Assembly: GCF_000235425.2 (NCBI RefSeq)
Contig: NZ_KI912266.1
Coordinates: 4,283,756-4,334,884 of the forward strand
Length of the DNA: 51,129 nt
Source: Pseudofrankia saprophytica
GTDB taxonomy: Bacteria; Actinomycetota; Actinomycetes; Frankiales; Frankiaceae
Reading direction: 5' to 3'
Shown here: piece by piece, positions 23,806 to 33,436 of the stretch
How the letters are laid out: the number at the start of each line of letters is the position of its first letter
How positions within the stretch are numbered: the first letter of the stretch is position 1
Position numbers and translations under genes: made by a program
Notes under the pieces: generated by a model
Databases searched by the model: none
Seen by the model: the letters and a program-made list of their open reading frames with translations, nothing else
Told to the model about the DNA's origin: nothing

Positions 23806-26061
23806 TCAGCGCAGGCGCCACAGGCGGACGGTGTGGTCGTGGCTGGCGGAGGCCAGAGTCGCGCCGTCGCGCGAGAAGGCGACCGAGTAGACCCAGGGAT
23901 CGGCGCCGGTGTGGCCGATGAGCTGGCCGCGGGAGTGCGGCCGGCCCCGGTCCGTGACATCCCAGAGGGTGACCGTGCCCGTGCGGTCGCCGCTGGCGAG
24001 AGTGCCGCCGTCGGGGGAGAAGGACAGGGCGAGGACGGAGTCGTGGTCGGCCGCGCCCGTCCTGCCAGTGCCGCCGGCTGCGCGCACCGGCCCGCCCAGG
24101 GCGGTCGGGCTGGTGGGCCGGCGCACGTCCCAGAGCCGGATGTCGCCGTCGGAGCCCGCGCTCGCCACCGTCGCGCCGTCCGGCGAGAACACGACCGACC
24201 GCACGTCGCCGGTGTGCCTCACGGGCGTCTCGGCGAGCAGCCTGGACACCCGGGGGTGGCTGACGTCCCAGAGGCGGACCGCGCCGTCGCCGCCACCGGT
24301 CGCGAGGGTGGCGCCGTCGGGAGAGAACGCCAGCGTCCACACCGCGCCGGTCTTCGGGCCGCGCAGCGTGCGCACGGGCACGGGGTACATCCGGTCGCTC
24401 AGGTCCCAGAGGCGGATGGTGCCGTCGGCGCCGGCCGTGGCCAGGACGTTCTGGCCGGGGTCGAAGGCGACCGCCTTGATGGCGTCCCGCTGGCCGCCCG
24501 ACAGGTCGTCGGTGAGGAGAACGGGACGCGTCCGGTCCGTGACGTCCCACAGGCCGCACCAGCCATGGTCGCCCGCGACCGCGAGGGTCGTCCCGTCGGG
24601 GGAGAACACCGCGGCGAGCGCGGCGCCGTCCCCGGGACGCAGCGAGCCGTCCTCGTGGCGGGTGATCGGCTGGCCCAGCGGCGTGGGGCGCTTCGGATCG
24701 GCGAGATCCCAGAGCCGGACGGTGCCTTCGGCGCTCGCGGTGGCGAGCGTCCCGCTGTCCGGGGAGAACGCGGCCTCGTAGACGCCGGCGGTGAACGCCG
24801 TCAGCGGCCGGCCGAGGAACTGGGGCCGCGCCGGGGCGGTGGCGGTGGGGGTCGCGGTGGTCGATGGCCGAGTCCCGGCGTCCTCCCGCCCGCCCGACCC
24901 GAGACCCGTGGTGAGCGCCGCGGTGAGCGGGACGGCGACCGCCGCCGTGACGACCGCCGCCGCCAGCGCGGTGAGCGGGACCGTCAGCCACCCCCGCCGC
25001 GCCGCGTCGTCGGCAGGGCCTCCCAGGTGCCGCGGCGGACGTGCCCGGTCGAGCGCACGTCGCCACCACGGCCCGGGCAGTACCGCCGTGGAGTCGAGGC
25101 TCCTGCCCGCCCACCCGTACCCGCCGCCCGTGGCCCCTTGGTCGGCGACGTCGACGGGCGCGGGGTCGACGGGCGCGGGGTCGGCGCCGGCGCCGCCGGC
25201 GAGCAGCAGGCTCAACAGCTCCGCCGCGGTGGGCCTGTTCTCGGGGTGCTTGTCCATGGCCCACTCGACGAGCGGGCGCAGCGCGCGAGGCAGGCGGTCG
25301 AGGTGGTCGGGCGGGTCACGCTCGATCCGCAGCAGCGTCTGGGGAGTCGACGCCGCCAGGAAGGGGGGCTCGCCGGACGCGGCGTAGACGAGGACCGCGC
25401 CCCAGGCATGGACGTCCCCGGCCTCGCCGACCCGCTCGTTGCGCGCCTGCTCGGGGGCCATGTACGCGGGCGTGCCGATGATCCGCTGGCTGAGCAGCGT
25501 CGTGGCGTCCGGCGGGCGGGCGATGCCGAAGTCGATGACCCGCGTGCCCTTCGCCGACAGCATGACGTTGCGCGGGCTCAGGTCCCGGTGGACGACACCG
25601 GCGGCGTGGATCGCGACCAGCGCCGCCGCGATCTCGATGGCCAGGCGTTCCAGCTCCGCCGCCCGCAGGGGCCGCGGCTCGGCCCGGCCGTATGGCTCAG
25701 CGTGGCCGTACGGCTCGACCCGCTCGGACAGCGTCGGGCCGTCGATGTACTCCATGACCAGGTACGGGCTGGGGCCGTCCATGTTCACGTCGAGGACCTC
25801 GGCGGAACAGAACCGGGGAACCCGCCGCGCGGCCGCCGTCTCGCGCGCGAAACGCCGCCGGAAGTCGGGCAGCTCGGCCAGGTGGGCGTGGATGATCTTC
25901 ACGGCGACATGCCGGCTCGGGTCACCTTCCGCGGCCCCGGGGCGGTCGGCCAGGTAGACGGTGCCCATTCCGCCGGTCCCGAGCCGTCGGAGCAGCCGGT
26001 ACGGCCCGATCGCGACGGGTCCGCCGTCAGGGCGCTCGTCCACGGCTCGCGGCGTGATCAT
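23806..26061 (-). CDS. Membrane kinase with WD40 propeller and atypical catalytic loop (copy K2)
   Basis: 751 residues from ATG 26061, which overlaps the K3 stop (ATGA). Gly loop RRLGTGGMGTVY, Lys55, DFG Asp177. The catalytic loop is HRDLSPRN (159-165): the Lys conserved in Ser/Thr kinases is Ser162, and the RN ending recalls tyrosine kinases. Residues about 116-129 hold a repeated PYGHAEP / PYGRAEP insertion. After a Trp-containing linker there is one membrane segment (about 380-405), then seven WD40 blades (VRLWDLAD, CGLWDVTD, IRLWDLSD, VRLWDVSH, IRLWDVRR, VTLWDVTD, VRLWRLR). Translational coupling suggests it is made together with K3. The most divergent intact copy. Confidence 0.92.
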   Translation of the reverse strand: MITPRAVDERPDGGPVAIGPYRLLRRLGTGGMGTVYLADRPGAAEGDPSRHVAVKIIHAHLAELPDFRRRFARETAAARRVPRFCSAEVLDVNMDGPSPYLVMEYIDGPTLSERVEPYGHAEPYGRAEPRPLRAAELERLAIEIAAALVAIHAAGVVHRDLSPRNVMLSAKGTRVIDFGIARPPDATTLLSQRIIGTPAYMAPEQARNERVGEAGDVHAWGAVLVYAASGEPPFLAASTPQTLLRIERDPPDHLDRLPRALRPLVEWAMDKHPENRPTAAELLSLLLAGGAGADPAPVDPAPVDVADQGATGGGYGWAGRSLDSTAVLPGPWWRRALDRARPPRHLGGPADDAARRGWLTVPLTALAAAVVTAAVAVPLTAALTTGLGSGGREDAGTRPSTTATPTATAPARPQFLGRPLTAFTAGVYEAAFSPDSGTLATASAEGTVRLWDLADPKRPTPLGQPITRHEDGSLRPGDGAALAAVFSPDGTTLAVAGDHGWCGLWDVTDRTRPVLLTDDLSGGQRDAIKAVAFDPGQNVLATAGADGTIRLWDLSDRMYPVPVRTLRGPKTGAVWTLAFSPDGATLATGGGDGAVRLWDVSHPRVSRLLAETPVRHTGDVRSVVFSPDGATVASAGSDGDIRLWDVRRPTSPTALGGPVRAAGGTGRTGAADHDSVLALSFSPDGGTLASGDRTGTVTLWDVTDRGRPHSRGQLIGHTGADPWVYSVAFSRDGATLASASHDHTVRLWRLR

Positions 26062-28277
26062 CGCAGTGTCCAGAGCTCGATGCCGTTCACGTCGCCCGCC
26101 GCGCCGGTGGCGAGGACGGAGCCGTCGGGGGAGAACACCGCGGTGACCACATCCCCGGTGTACTCGCCGGGGCGGGTGATGCGCGCCTGCTCGATCTCCC
26201 TGGCCTGGGCCGGGTCGGTGACGTTCCAGAACCGGACGTCGGCGTCCTCGCCGCCTGTCGTGGCGAGCGTGCTGCCGTCGGGCGCGAAAGCCATGGCGAA
26301 GTACGCGGGGCCGAGGATGAACAGGGGTTGGCCGAGCGGAACCGGCTCCACGGGGTTGGCGATGTTCCAGAACCGGATGACCCCCGGCATGCTGTCCGCG
26401 GTGGCGAGTGTCCGCCCGCCGGGGGAGAGGACCACGCCGTCGTAGGCGGGGATCTCGCCAGGCGGGTCGAGGCGGGTGGGACGGGCGGGGTCGGTGATGT
26501 TCCATCGATGGCTCCCGGTGACGAGCATGTGCCCGTCGGGGGAGAACGCGACCCCTTCGCGCGCCAGGTAGACCGATTCGTTGGGCAGGGGCTGGCCGAC
26601 GGCCGCGGGGCGCGCCGGGTTCGCGACGTCCCAGAGGCGGACGGTCTCGTCGTTGGCGGCCGTGGCGAGCAGGCGGCCGTCGGGAGAGAAGGCCACGCCG
26701 AACACGATGGCCGTGTGGCCGGTGAGGGACGAGCCCCGCGGGATGGGTGAGGCCGGATGGGTGACGTCCCAGAGGCGGACCGTCTGGTCCTCGCCCACGG
26801 TCGCCAGCAGGCGGCCGTCGGGTGCGAAGGCCACGTTCTCCACCCCGCCGGAGTGGCCGGTCAGCGGCTTGCCCAGCGCGGTGGGAGCGGCGGGGTTCGT
26901 GACGTTCCAGAGGCGGACCGTGCCGTCCTGGCTCGCGGTAGCCAGCGTGTGTCCGTCGGGGGAGAACACGGTGGCGTTCACCGCGCCGGTGTGACCGGTG
27001 AGCGGTGAGCCGGCGAGGCGCGGCGGGGTACGGGCGAGCCGGTCGGCGGTCGTCGTTCGGGGCGTCGCCGCCCGCGTCCCGGTCGCCGACGAGGCAGCGG
27101 GGCCCCTCGCCCCTTCGCGGTCGGACGTGCGGAGAACGATCGCGGTGATGGCCACGACCGCCGCGACGGCCAGGGCGAGCGCGAGGGCCAGCGGGCGGCG
27201 CGACGACCAGCGACCCCGCTGCCGCCCGGGCGCCGCCGCCGCCCCGGCCGATCCCGCCGCCATGGCGGGACGGATGGCGGCCACATCGTCCTCCCGCCCG
27301 GCCGCCACGGGCGACATGCCGGCGGTTCGGGTCCTCGTCTGAGCTCCCGCCAGGCCCGGCGGCGGGGTGGACGGCGTGCCCGTGGGTCGCTCGCCGGAGG
27401 TCGGCGCCGGCCTCGGAGCGGCTCGGAGGTGGTGCAGGGCGAGGAGGAGCTCGTCCGCGTCGGGCCGCCGCGCGGGATCCTTCGCCATCGCGCGCGCGAC
27501 GAGGGGACGCAGATCGGCGGGGACACCGGAAAGATCGGCGGTCTGCCTCACCACACGGCGAAGGATCTCCGGTGTCGGCCCCTCCCCGAAGGGGGGCCGT
27601 CCGGTGGCGGCGAAGAGCACGACCGCGCCCCAGGCGTAGATGTCGGCGGCGGGGGCGGCGGGTTGGCCGAGGGCCTGTTCGGGGGCCATGAAGCCGGGGG
27701 TGCCGATGGTGCCGTGGGTGAGCATGGTGGTCGCGTCGAGGGCGCGGGCGATGCCGAAGTCGATGACGCGGGCGCCGGATGACGAGAGCAGGATGTTGCC
27801 GGGTTTGAGGTCGCGGTGCACGACGCCGGCGGCGTGGATCGCGGTGAGCGCGGAGGCGACCGCGACCGCCAGGCGCGCCAGCGCGGTCGCGGCCAGTGGG
27901 CCGCGCTCGTGGACGGCCTCGCCCAGGGTGGGCCCGTCGATGTACTCGGTGACCAGGTAGGGCAGCCGGCCGTCGGTGCTGACGTCGAGAACCTCGGCCG
28001 TGCAGAACCGCGCGACCCGGCGGGCGGCCTGCGCCTCCCGCAGGAACCTCTCCCGGAACTGCGGGATCCGGGCCAGATCCGGCCGGATCATCTTCACCGC
28101 GACCAGCGGCTGGCCATCCCGAGTGGGCATGGGCTCGGCGGCGTTCTGGCGGCGGGCGAGGTAGACGCTGCCCATGCCGCCGTCGCCCAGCCGTCCGAGC
28201 AGTTGGTAGGGCCCGAGGCTGGTCGGGTCCGTCTCGTCCAGTGGCTCCACACCCGGCGGCATCACGGCCACGCCCAT
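26058..28277 (-). CDS. Membrane Ser/Thr kinase with WD40 propeller (copy K3)
   Basis: 739 residues. The N-terminus (MGVAVMPPGVEPLDETDPTS) is almost that of K1. Gly loop at 28-39, Lys62 in LVAVKM, HRDLKPGN and DFG intact. Compared with K1 there is a short insert between the Gly loop and the Lys (QNAAEPMPTRDGQ). The membrane helix is Ala/Leu/Val-rich (LALALALAVAAVVAITAIVL), followed by a seven-bladed propeller (VRLWNVTN, VRLWDVTH, VRLWDVAN, HRWNITD, IRFWNIAN, VRFWNVTD, IELWTLR). The stop overlaps the K2 start, so the two genes form an operon. It is preceded by the duplicated spacer with the GATATAA element. Confidence 0.93.
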   Translation of the reverse strand: MGVAVMPPGVEPLDETDPTSLGPYQLLGRLGDGGMGSVYLARRQNAAEPMPTRDGQPLVAVKMIRPDLARIPQFRERFLREAQAARRVARFCTAEVLDVSTDGRLPYLVTEYIDGPTLGEAVHERGPLAATALARLAVAVASALTAIHAAGVVHRDLKPGNILLSSSGARVIDFGIARALDATTMLTHGTIGTPGFMAPEQALGQPAAPAADIYAWGAVVLFAATGRPPFGEGPTPEILRRVVRQTADLSGVPADLRPLVARAMAKDPARRPDADELLLALHHLRAAPRPAPTSGERPTGTPSTPPPGLAGAQTRTRTAGMSPVAAGREDDVAAIRPAMAAGSAGAAAAPGRQRGRWSSRRPLALALALAVAAVVAITAIVLRTSDREGARGPAASSATGTRAATPRTTTADRLARTPPRLAGSPLTGHTGAVNATVFSPDGHTLATASQDGTVRLWNVTNPAAPTALGKPLTGHSGGVENVAFAPDGRLLATVGEDQTVRLWDVTHPASPIPRGSSLTGHTAIVFGVAFSPDGRLLATAANDETVRLWDVANPARPAAVGQPLPNESVYLAREGVAFSPDGHMLVTGSHRWNITDPARPTRLDPPGEIPAYDGVVLSPGGRTLATADSMPGVIRFWNIANPVEPVPLGQPLFILGPAYFAMAFAPDGSTLATTGGEDADVRFWNVTDPAQAREIEQARITRPGEYTGDVVTAVFSPDGSVLATGAAGDVNGIELWTLR

Positions 28278-28425
28278 CCCCCCGCCGCACGACGCGACCC
28301 GGACCCCATCCCGACGACCCGCGCCGGAGCGAGGAACTCCGCAGGAGGTTATATCGCCCTAAGGCCACCATCCGAGCACGACCCGTGTCCGCTGCACGAC
28401 CTGCCGGCACCGCGATCGGCGGCGG
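28278..28425. repeat. Intergenic duplication, copy 2 (matches 23660-23805)
   Basis: Near-identical to the spacer before K1, including the minus-strand GCGATATAACCTCC block at about 28345-28360. The copied unit therefore included promoter DNA as well as the kinase gene. Confidence 0.85.
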
Positions 28426-30675
28426 TCAGTGCAGGTTCCAGAGGCGGACGGCGAAGCTGTCCCCGGCCTGGACGAGGACGGCGAGGGCGTGCCCGTCGGG
28501 GGAGAACGCCACGCCGGCGTTGCCGGACGCGGCGCCGGTCAGCGGCCAGCCGATCGCCGCGGCCTTCCCGGGGTCGGTGACGTCCCAGAAGCGGACGTTG
28601 CCCTCGAGACCGTCGGCGCTGACGAGGGTGCTGCCGTCGGGGGAGAAGGCGATGTCGAACCCGCCGTTGCTCGGTACGTCGAAGATCGGCTGGCCGAGGG
28701 GAGTGGGTCCGGCCGGGGCGGTGAGGTCCCAGAAACGGATCGCGACGCCGACGGCCACCAGCGTCCGGCCGTTCGGGGAGAAGGCGACCAGCCAGGCGCC
28801 GCTGGCGTCGACGGCGTCACCGACGGGAGTCGGGCTCGTCAGGCTGGTGATGTCCCAGAGCTGGACCGTGCCGTCGCCCCCGCCGACGGCGAGGCGGTGG
28901 CCGTCGCGGGAGAAGGCGAGATCGACGATGCCGTCGGCGCGGCCGATCGGCTTGCCGAGAGCCTTGGCGGCGGCCGGCGACGTGACGTCCCAGAGCTGGA
29001 CGGTGCCGTCCTCCTTGCTGACGGCCAGGGTGTGGCCGTCAGCCGAGAAGGCGACAGTGGCGTTCTCGGCGGGCACCGGCTTGCCGACGGGCGTCGGGCT
29101 ATCGATCTTGGTGATGTTCCAGAACCGGACCGTCTGTCCCTCGACGGCCAGGGTGCGGTCGTCGAGGAAGTGGAGCGATGCCCAGTCCTCGTGGATGTCG
29201 AGAGGCTGGCCGAGGAGAGTGGGGGTGTCGGGCTTGCTGGCGTCCCAGAAGCGGACGACGCCGTCGCCGCTCGTGGCCAGTATCTGGCCGTTCGGGGAGT
29301 ACGCCACGCTGAACGCCGAGCCGGTGAACGTCCCGGCGAAAGGACTGGGCGGGACCTTGGACAGGGTCTGCGCGGTGGTGACGCGCGCCGGGGCCGCCGC
29401 CGACGCCGACGCGCCGAGCGTGGCCGATCCGGAGGGCGTCGTCGCCGCGTCCGTCCCCTTGTCCCGGTCGGCGGTGGCGAAGATGATCACGGGCACGGCC
29501 GCGGCGGCAACGACGGCCGCGGCGATGGCGACGGCGAGCCGGCGGCGGCCCGCCCGGCGTTTCCCGGGCGCCCCGCCAGGCGCGTCGGCGAAGGACCCCG
29601 GCCGTGCCGGCCGGCCGGTGGTGGCGGCGGTGGCCGGGGCCGCCCAGCCGGCCGTGGTCGATCCGCGTCGGGGCGGCGGGAGTGGGGTGGTGGCCAGGCT
29701 GACCAGGTCGGTGGCGTCGTCGGACCCCCGCGGCGATGGCGCGCCGCGGGGCGCCCTGGGGGCGGTGTGGACGCGGTGCAGGAGGAGGAGCAGCTCGTCG
29801 GCGGTGGGACGTTCGGCGGGGTTCTTCGCCATCGCGCGCGTGACGGTGGAACGCAGGGCGCTGGGGAGACCGGCGAAGTCGGGCGTCTCGGTCACGACGC
29901 GGTGCAGCACGGCCGGGGTCGGGCCCTCGCCGAAGGGGGGCCGTCCGGTGGCGGCGAAGAGCACGACCGCGCCCCAGGCGTAGATGTCGGCGGCCTCGGT
30001 GACAGGCCGGCCGAGGGCTTGTTCGGGGGCCATGAAGCCGGGGGTGCCGATGCTGCCGTGGGTGAGCATGGTGGTCGCGTCGAGGGCGCGGGCGATGCCG
30101 AAGTCGATGACGCGGGCGCCGGATGACGAGAGCAGGATGTTGCCGGGTTTGAGGTCGCGGTGCACGACGCCGGCGGCGTGGATCGCCGTCAGCGCGGAGG
30201 CGACCGCGACGGCGAGCCGCTCGAGCGCGGTGGCCGGCAGCGGGCCGCGTTCGCGGACCGCCTCCCAGAGGGTGGGCCCGTCGATGTACTCGGTGACCAG
30301 GTACGGGCGCGAGCCCTCAGTGCTGACGTCGAGGACCTCGGCCGTGCAGAACTGGGCGACCCGGCGTGCCGCCTGCGCCTCCCGCAGGAACCGGTCGCGG
30401 AACTGGGGAATCCGGGCCAGGTCCGGTCGGATCACCTTCAGCGCGACCAGCGGCGCCTCCTGGCCATGCCCTGGGCCCTGGCCATGCCCGGCGTCGCCAG
30501 CGGGCCTGGTGGCACCGGCAGGTCCGGTGACGGCGCCAGGTCCCGTGGCGCTCCGGCGGCGGGCGAGGTAGACGCTGCCCATGCCACCGTCACCGAGCCG
30601 TCCCAACAGACGGTAGGGCCCGACCGTTCTCGGGTCGGTCTCGTCGAGCGGCGCCACCCCCGGCACCACGGCCAC
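28426..30675 (-). CDS. Membrane Ser/Thr kinase with WD40 propeller (copy K4)
   Basis: I chose GTG 30675 because GGAGG lies 5 nt upstream and the start of K1 and K3 (AVxPGVAPLDETDP) aligns there; the frame is open further upstream without family similarity. 749 residues. Gly loop GRLGDGGMGSVY, then an extended insert rich in Gly, Ala and His (GHGQGPGHGQ) before Lys80 in VALK. HRDLKPGN and DFG are intact. One membrane helix is followed by seven blades (VRFWDASK, VRFWNITK, VQLWDVTS, VQLWDITS, IRFWDLTA, VRFWDVTD, VRLWNLH). Its kinase domain is nearly the same as that of K3 over long stretches, pointing to recent duplication or gene conversion. Confidence 0.92.
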   Translation of the reverse strand: MAVVPGVAPLDETDPRTVGPYRLLGRLGDGGMGSVYLARRRSATGPGAVTGPAGATRPAGDAGHGQGPGHGQEAPLVALKVIRPDLARIPQFRDRFLREAQAARRVAQFCTAEVLDVSTEGSRPYLVTEYIDGPTLWEAVRERGPLPATALERLAVAVASALTAIHAAGVVHRDLKPGNILLSSSGARVIDFGIARALDATTMLTHGSIGTPGFMAPEQALGRPVTEAADIYAWGAVVLFAATGRPPFGEGPTPAVLHRVVTETPDFAGLPSALRSTVTRAMAKNPAERPTADELLLLLHRVHTAPRAPRGAPSPRGSDDATDLVSLATTPLPPPRRGSTTAGWAAPATAATTGRPARPGSFADAPGGAPGKRRAGRRRLAVAIAAAVVAAAAVPVIIFATADRDKGTDAATTPSGSATLGASASAAAPARVTTAQTLSKVPPSPFAGTFTGSAFSVAYSPNGQILATSGDGVVRFWDASKPDTPTLLGQPLDIHEDWASLHFLDDRTLAVEGQTVRFWNITKIDSPTPVGKPVPAENATVAFSADGHTLAVSKEDGTVQLWDVTSPAAAKALGKPIGRADGIVDLAFSRDGHRLAVGGGDGTVQLWDITSLTSPTPVGDAVDASGAWLVAFSPNGRTLVAVGVAIRFWDLTAPAGPTPLGQPIFDVPSNGGFDIAFSPDGSTLVSADGLEGNVRFWDVTDPGKAAAIGWPLTGAASGNAGVAFSPDGHALAVLVQAGDSFAVRLWNLH

Positions 30676-30856
30676 GGCATCCTCCGGCCCGAACGACTGG
30701 CCGTGTCCGTCTTCCCGACAGGCCTGGGAGATCTTCTTCGCGGACCTTATATGCCGCTTCGCTGGCACACGCGGCCGAGTAACCGTTACGACAGGCGCAC
30801 GCCCCTCGCGGTGGATCGCCGGCGCGGGAAGCGGGCCGGCGTGGGCGCGGACAGGC

Positions 30857-31996
30857 TCAGGTCCTGGGCGACCGGAGGCCGCGCAGCAGCCGGGTCCAGG
30901 GCCGAGGGCCGGGCTCGGGCGGCCGGGGCGGGGGTAGGGGTGCGCGCGGCGGGGCACCCGCCCAGCCGGGGGGCGGCGGCCCGGGGTAGGCGCTTGCCGG
31001 GGGAGGGGTCGGGACCGGGGTCGGGGGAAGCGGGAGGAGCGCGGTGCCGGCCGGCAGGCGCAGCGTGGCCTCGCCCGTCGGGTCGGGGGCGGTGACGTCG
31101 GTCAGCCGAAGAAGGAGCTCGCGGGCGGTGGGACGGTCGGCCGGGTTCTTCGCCATCGCCCGGGCGACGACCGGGCGCAGCGCGGCGGGCAAACCGGCCA
31201 GGTGGGGCGCCTCGCACACGACCCGGCGCAGCAGCTCGGTGATGCCCGGCTCGCCGAACGGGAGCTGGCCGGTGGCGGCGTAGATGACGTTGCCACCCCA
31301 GGCGTGCACGTCGGTGGCGGTGGTGGCCGGCTGGTCGAGGGCCTGCTCGGGCGCCATGAACACCGGCGTGCCGAGCTTGCCGATGGTGATGGCGGTGACG
31401 TCCTCCAGCGGCCGGCAGACGCCGAAGTCGATGACCCGAGCCCCGGACGAGGAGAGCATGATGTTGCCCGGCTTGAGGTCGCGGTGGATGACCCCGGCCG
31501 CGTGGATCGCCGTCAGCGCCGAGGCGACCGCCACGGCGAACCGCTCCAGGTCCGCGGGCGGAAGCGGCCCCCACCCGACGATGGCGGTGGAGAGCGTCGG
31601 GCCGTCGATGAACTCCGTCACCAGATAGGGGCGCGGGCCGGAGACGTCGACGTCGAGCACCTCCGCGGTGCAGAACCGGGCGACCTTGCGCGCAGCGTGC
31701 GCCTCGCGGCGGAACCGTTCCCGGAACGCCGGCACGCTGGCCAGGTCCTCGTCGATGACCTTCACCGCGACCAGTGGCGCCGCCTCACGACCGGCGCCGC
31801 CGTGGCCGTGGCCATGACTGGGGCCGTGGCCGTGGGCCGCGCCGTTCAGGACCGGCGTGGCGCCGCCGACGCGACGGGCCAGGTAGACGGTGCCCATGCC
31901 GCCCTTGCCGAGCACGCCGAGCACCCGGTACGGCCCGACCTGGCCCGGGTCGTCCGGGCCGAGCGGCGCCACGTCCGGCAGGCCCACCACGCACAC
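30857..31996 (-). CDS. Soluble Ser/Thr kinase without propeller (copy K5)
   Basis: 379 residues. A complete kinase domain: VLGKGGMGTVY, Lys79 in VAVK, HRDLKPGN, VIDFGVCRP and APEQALDQP. The insert between the Gly loop and the Lys is His/Gly-rich (HGHGPSHGHGHGG, residues 55-67). After the kinase domain the protein ends in a Pro-rich tail (PPPRPPEPGPRPW) with no membrane helix and no WD40 blade. It could be a natural soluble partner of the propeller kinases or a truncated copy; the frame is intact and codon use is normal. Confidence 0.9.
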   Translation of the reverse strand: MCVVGLPDVAPLGPDDPGQVGPYRVLGVLGKGGMGTVYLARRVGGATPVLNGAAHGHGPSHGHGHGGAGREAAPLVAVKVIDEDLASVPAFRERFRREAHAARKVARFCTAEVLDVDVSGPRPYLVTEFIDGPTLSTAIVGWGPLPPADLERFAVAVASALTAIHAAGVIHRDLKPGNIMLSSSGARVIDFGVCRPLEDVTAITIGKLGTPVFMAPEQALDQPATTATDVHAWGGNVIYAATGQLPFGEPGITELLRRVVCEAPHLAGLPAALRPVVARAMAKNPADRPTARELLLRLTDVTAPDPTGEATLRLPAGTALLPLPPTPVPTPPPASAYPGPPPPGWAGAPPRAPLPPPRPPEPGPRPWTRLLRGLRSPRT

Positions 31997-32155
31997 TCCT
32001 ACCCGAGAGCTCGGCGCCTTCCCGGCTCGCCGCGGTCCGCGTTACGAATCTCCCCGTAGGGCAGGCTATCCCGCGGACCACCCCGGAGCCGGACCACCCC
32101 GGAGCCGGACCACCCCGGAGCCGGGCCAGCCCGCCGGTCGCCGGGTCCGGCGGGG

Positions 32156-33436
32156 TCAGCGCAGCCTCCAGAGGCTGATCGTCTGGTCGTTGCCGCCGAC
32201 GGCGAGGACGTTGCCGTCGGGAGAGATCGCCACGGCCCTGACGAACAGGCGGAACGTGAGCCCCTGGCCGATGGGCCTCGGCCTCGACTTGTCGGTGATG
32301 TCGTAGAGGCGGACGAGGTTGTGGCCGGCGCTCGCGGTGGCCAGAACGGTGCCGTCGGGGGAGAGCGTCACGCAGTAGATGTTGTCGCCGCTCTCGATCG
32401 GCTGCCCGATGGGAGTCATCTGGCGCCCGACGGCGCGCCGGTCGGGTCGACCAGAGGCACCCCTGCCGGATCGGTCGGGGCTGGCGGGTAGGAGCCCGGG
32501 GCGGCGCCGGTCCACGGCGCGGTGTCCCCGGTCGTCGTGGGGGTGGCGGCGCCACGCGGGTCGGGTGGCCGGGTGAGCGCGGGTGAGATGGCGCCATCCG
32601 CGCCATGCAGGTGATGCAGGAAAAGGAGCAGCTCCTCGGCCGTGGGACGTTCGGCGGGGTTCTTCGACAGTGCTCGGGAAACGACGGGCAGCAGCGCCTC
32701 GGGAATGCGGCCGAGGTCGGGTTCGTCGTCGACGACGCGGCGCAGCACGACGGGCGTCGCACCCTGCCCGAATGGGGAACGGCCGGTTGCGGCGAACAGC
32801 AGGACGGCGCCCCAGGCGTGAATGTCCGCGGCCTGGGTGGCGTCCAGGCCAGTGCCTGTTCGGGGGCCATGTAGGCGGGGGTGCCGAGGCTGCCCTGGGT
32901 GAGCCCGGTCGTGGCGTCGAAGGCACGGGCGATGCCGAAGTCGATGACACGGGCGCCCGACGGCGACAGCAGGATGTTGGCCGGCTTCAGGTCGCGGTGG
33001 ACCAGGCCGGCGGCGTGGATCGCGGTCAGCGCCGAGGCGATCGCGACCCCGAGCCGTTCCAGCTCGGCGGCCGGCATGGGTCCCCGGTCCCGCACCGCGG
33101 CCGCGAGCGTCGGCCCCTCGATGTACTCGGTGACGAGGTAGGGCCGGCCCGCGGTGTTGACGTCGAGGACCTCGGCGGTGCAGAACCGGGCGACGCGCCG
33201 CGCGGCCTGGGCCTCCCGCAGGAACCGGTCCCGGAACTCGGGGATCCGGGCGAGGTCGGCCCGGACCATCTTCACCGCGACGAACGCCGCTCACCGCCCG
33301 CAGCGGGGCCGTCGGTTCGCCAGGCCAGGTAGACGCTGCCCATGCCACCGTCACCGAGCCGTCCCAGCAGCGTGTACGGCCCCAGAGACCGCGGATCGTC
33401 GTCGTCCAGCGGCGCGACACCGGGCACACCGACCAT
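32156..33436 (-). pseudogene. Decayed WD40 kinase (copy K6)
   Basis: The ATG at 33436 begins a good K1-like N-terminus (GVAPLDDDDPRSLGPYTLLGRLGDGGMGSVYLAW), but this frame stops at 33272. The kinase resumes in a second frame (VAVKMVRADLARIPEF through HRDLKPANILL and GTPAYMAPEQAL), shifts again near 32850 (LDATQAADIHAWGAVLLFAATG) and stops at 32416. The membrane segment and most blades are missing; only about two blades (SPDGTVLATASAG..., ISPDGNVLAVGG..., ending in LWRLR) remain, in a third frame. At the second site a G appears lost (CTGGGCC to CTGGCC). Three lesions make real decay more likely than a sequencing slip. Confidence 0.85.

Noticed and set aside
26062-28410. Minus-strand open frame joining K2 to upstream sequence to make a 1534-residue protein
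   Set aside because: The upstream part is another frame of K3; K2 starts at 26061 by homology and by the ATGA overlap.
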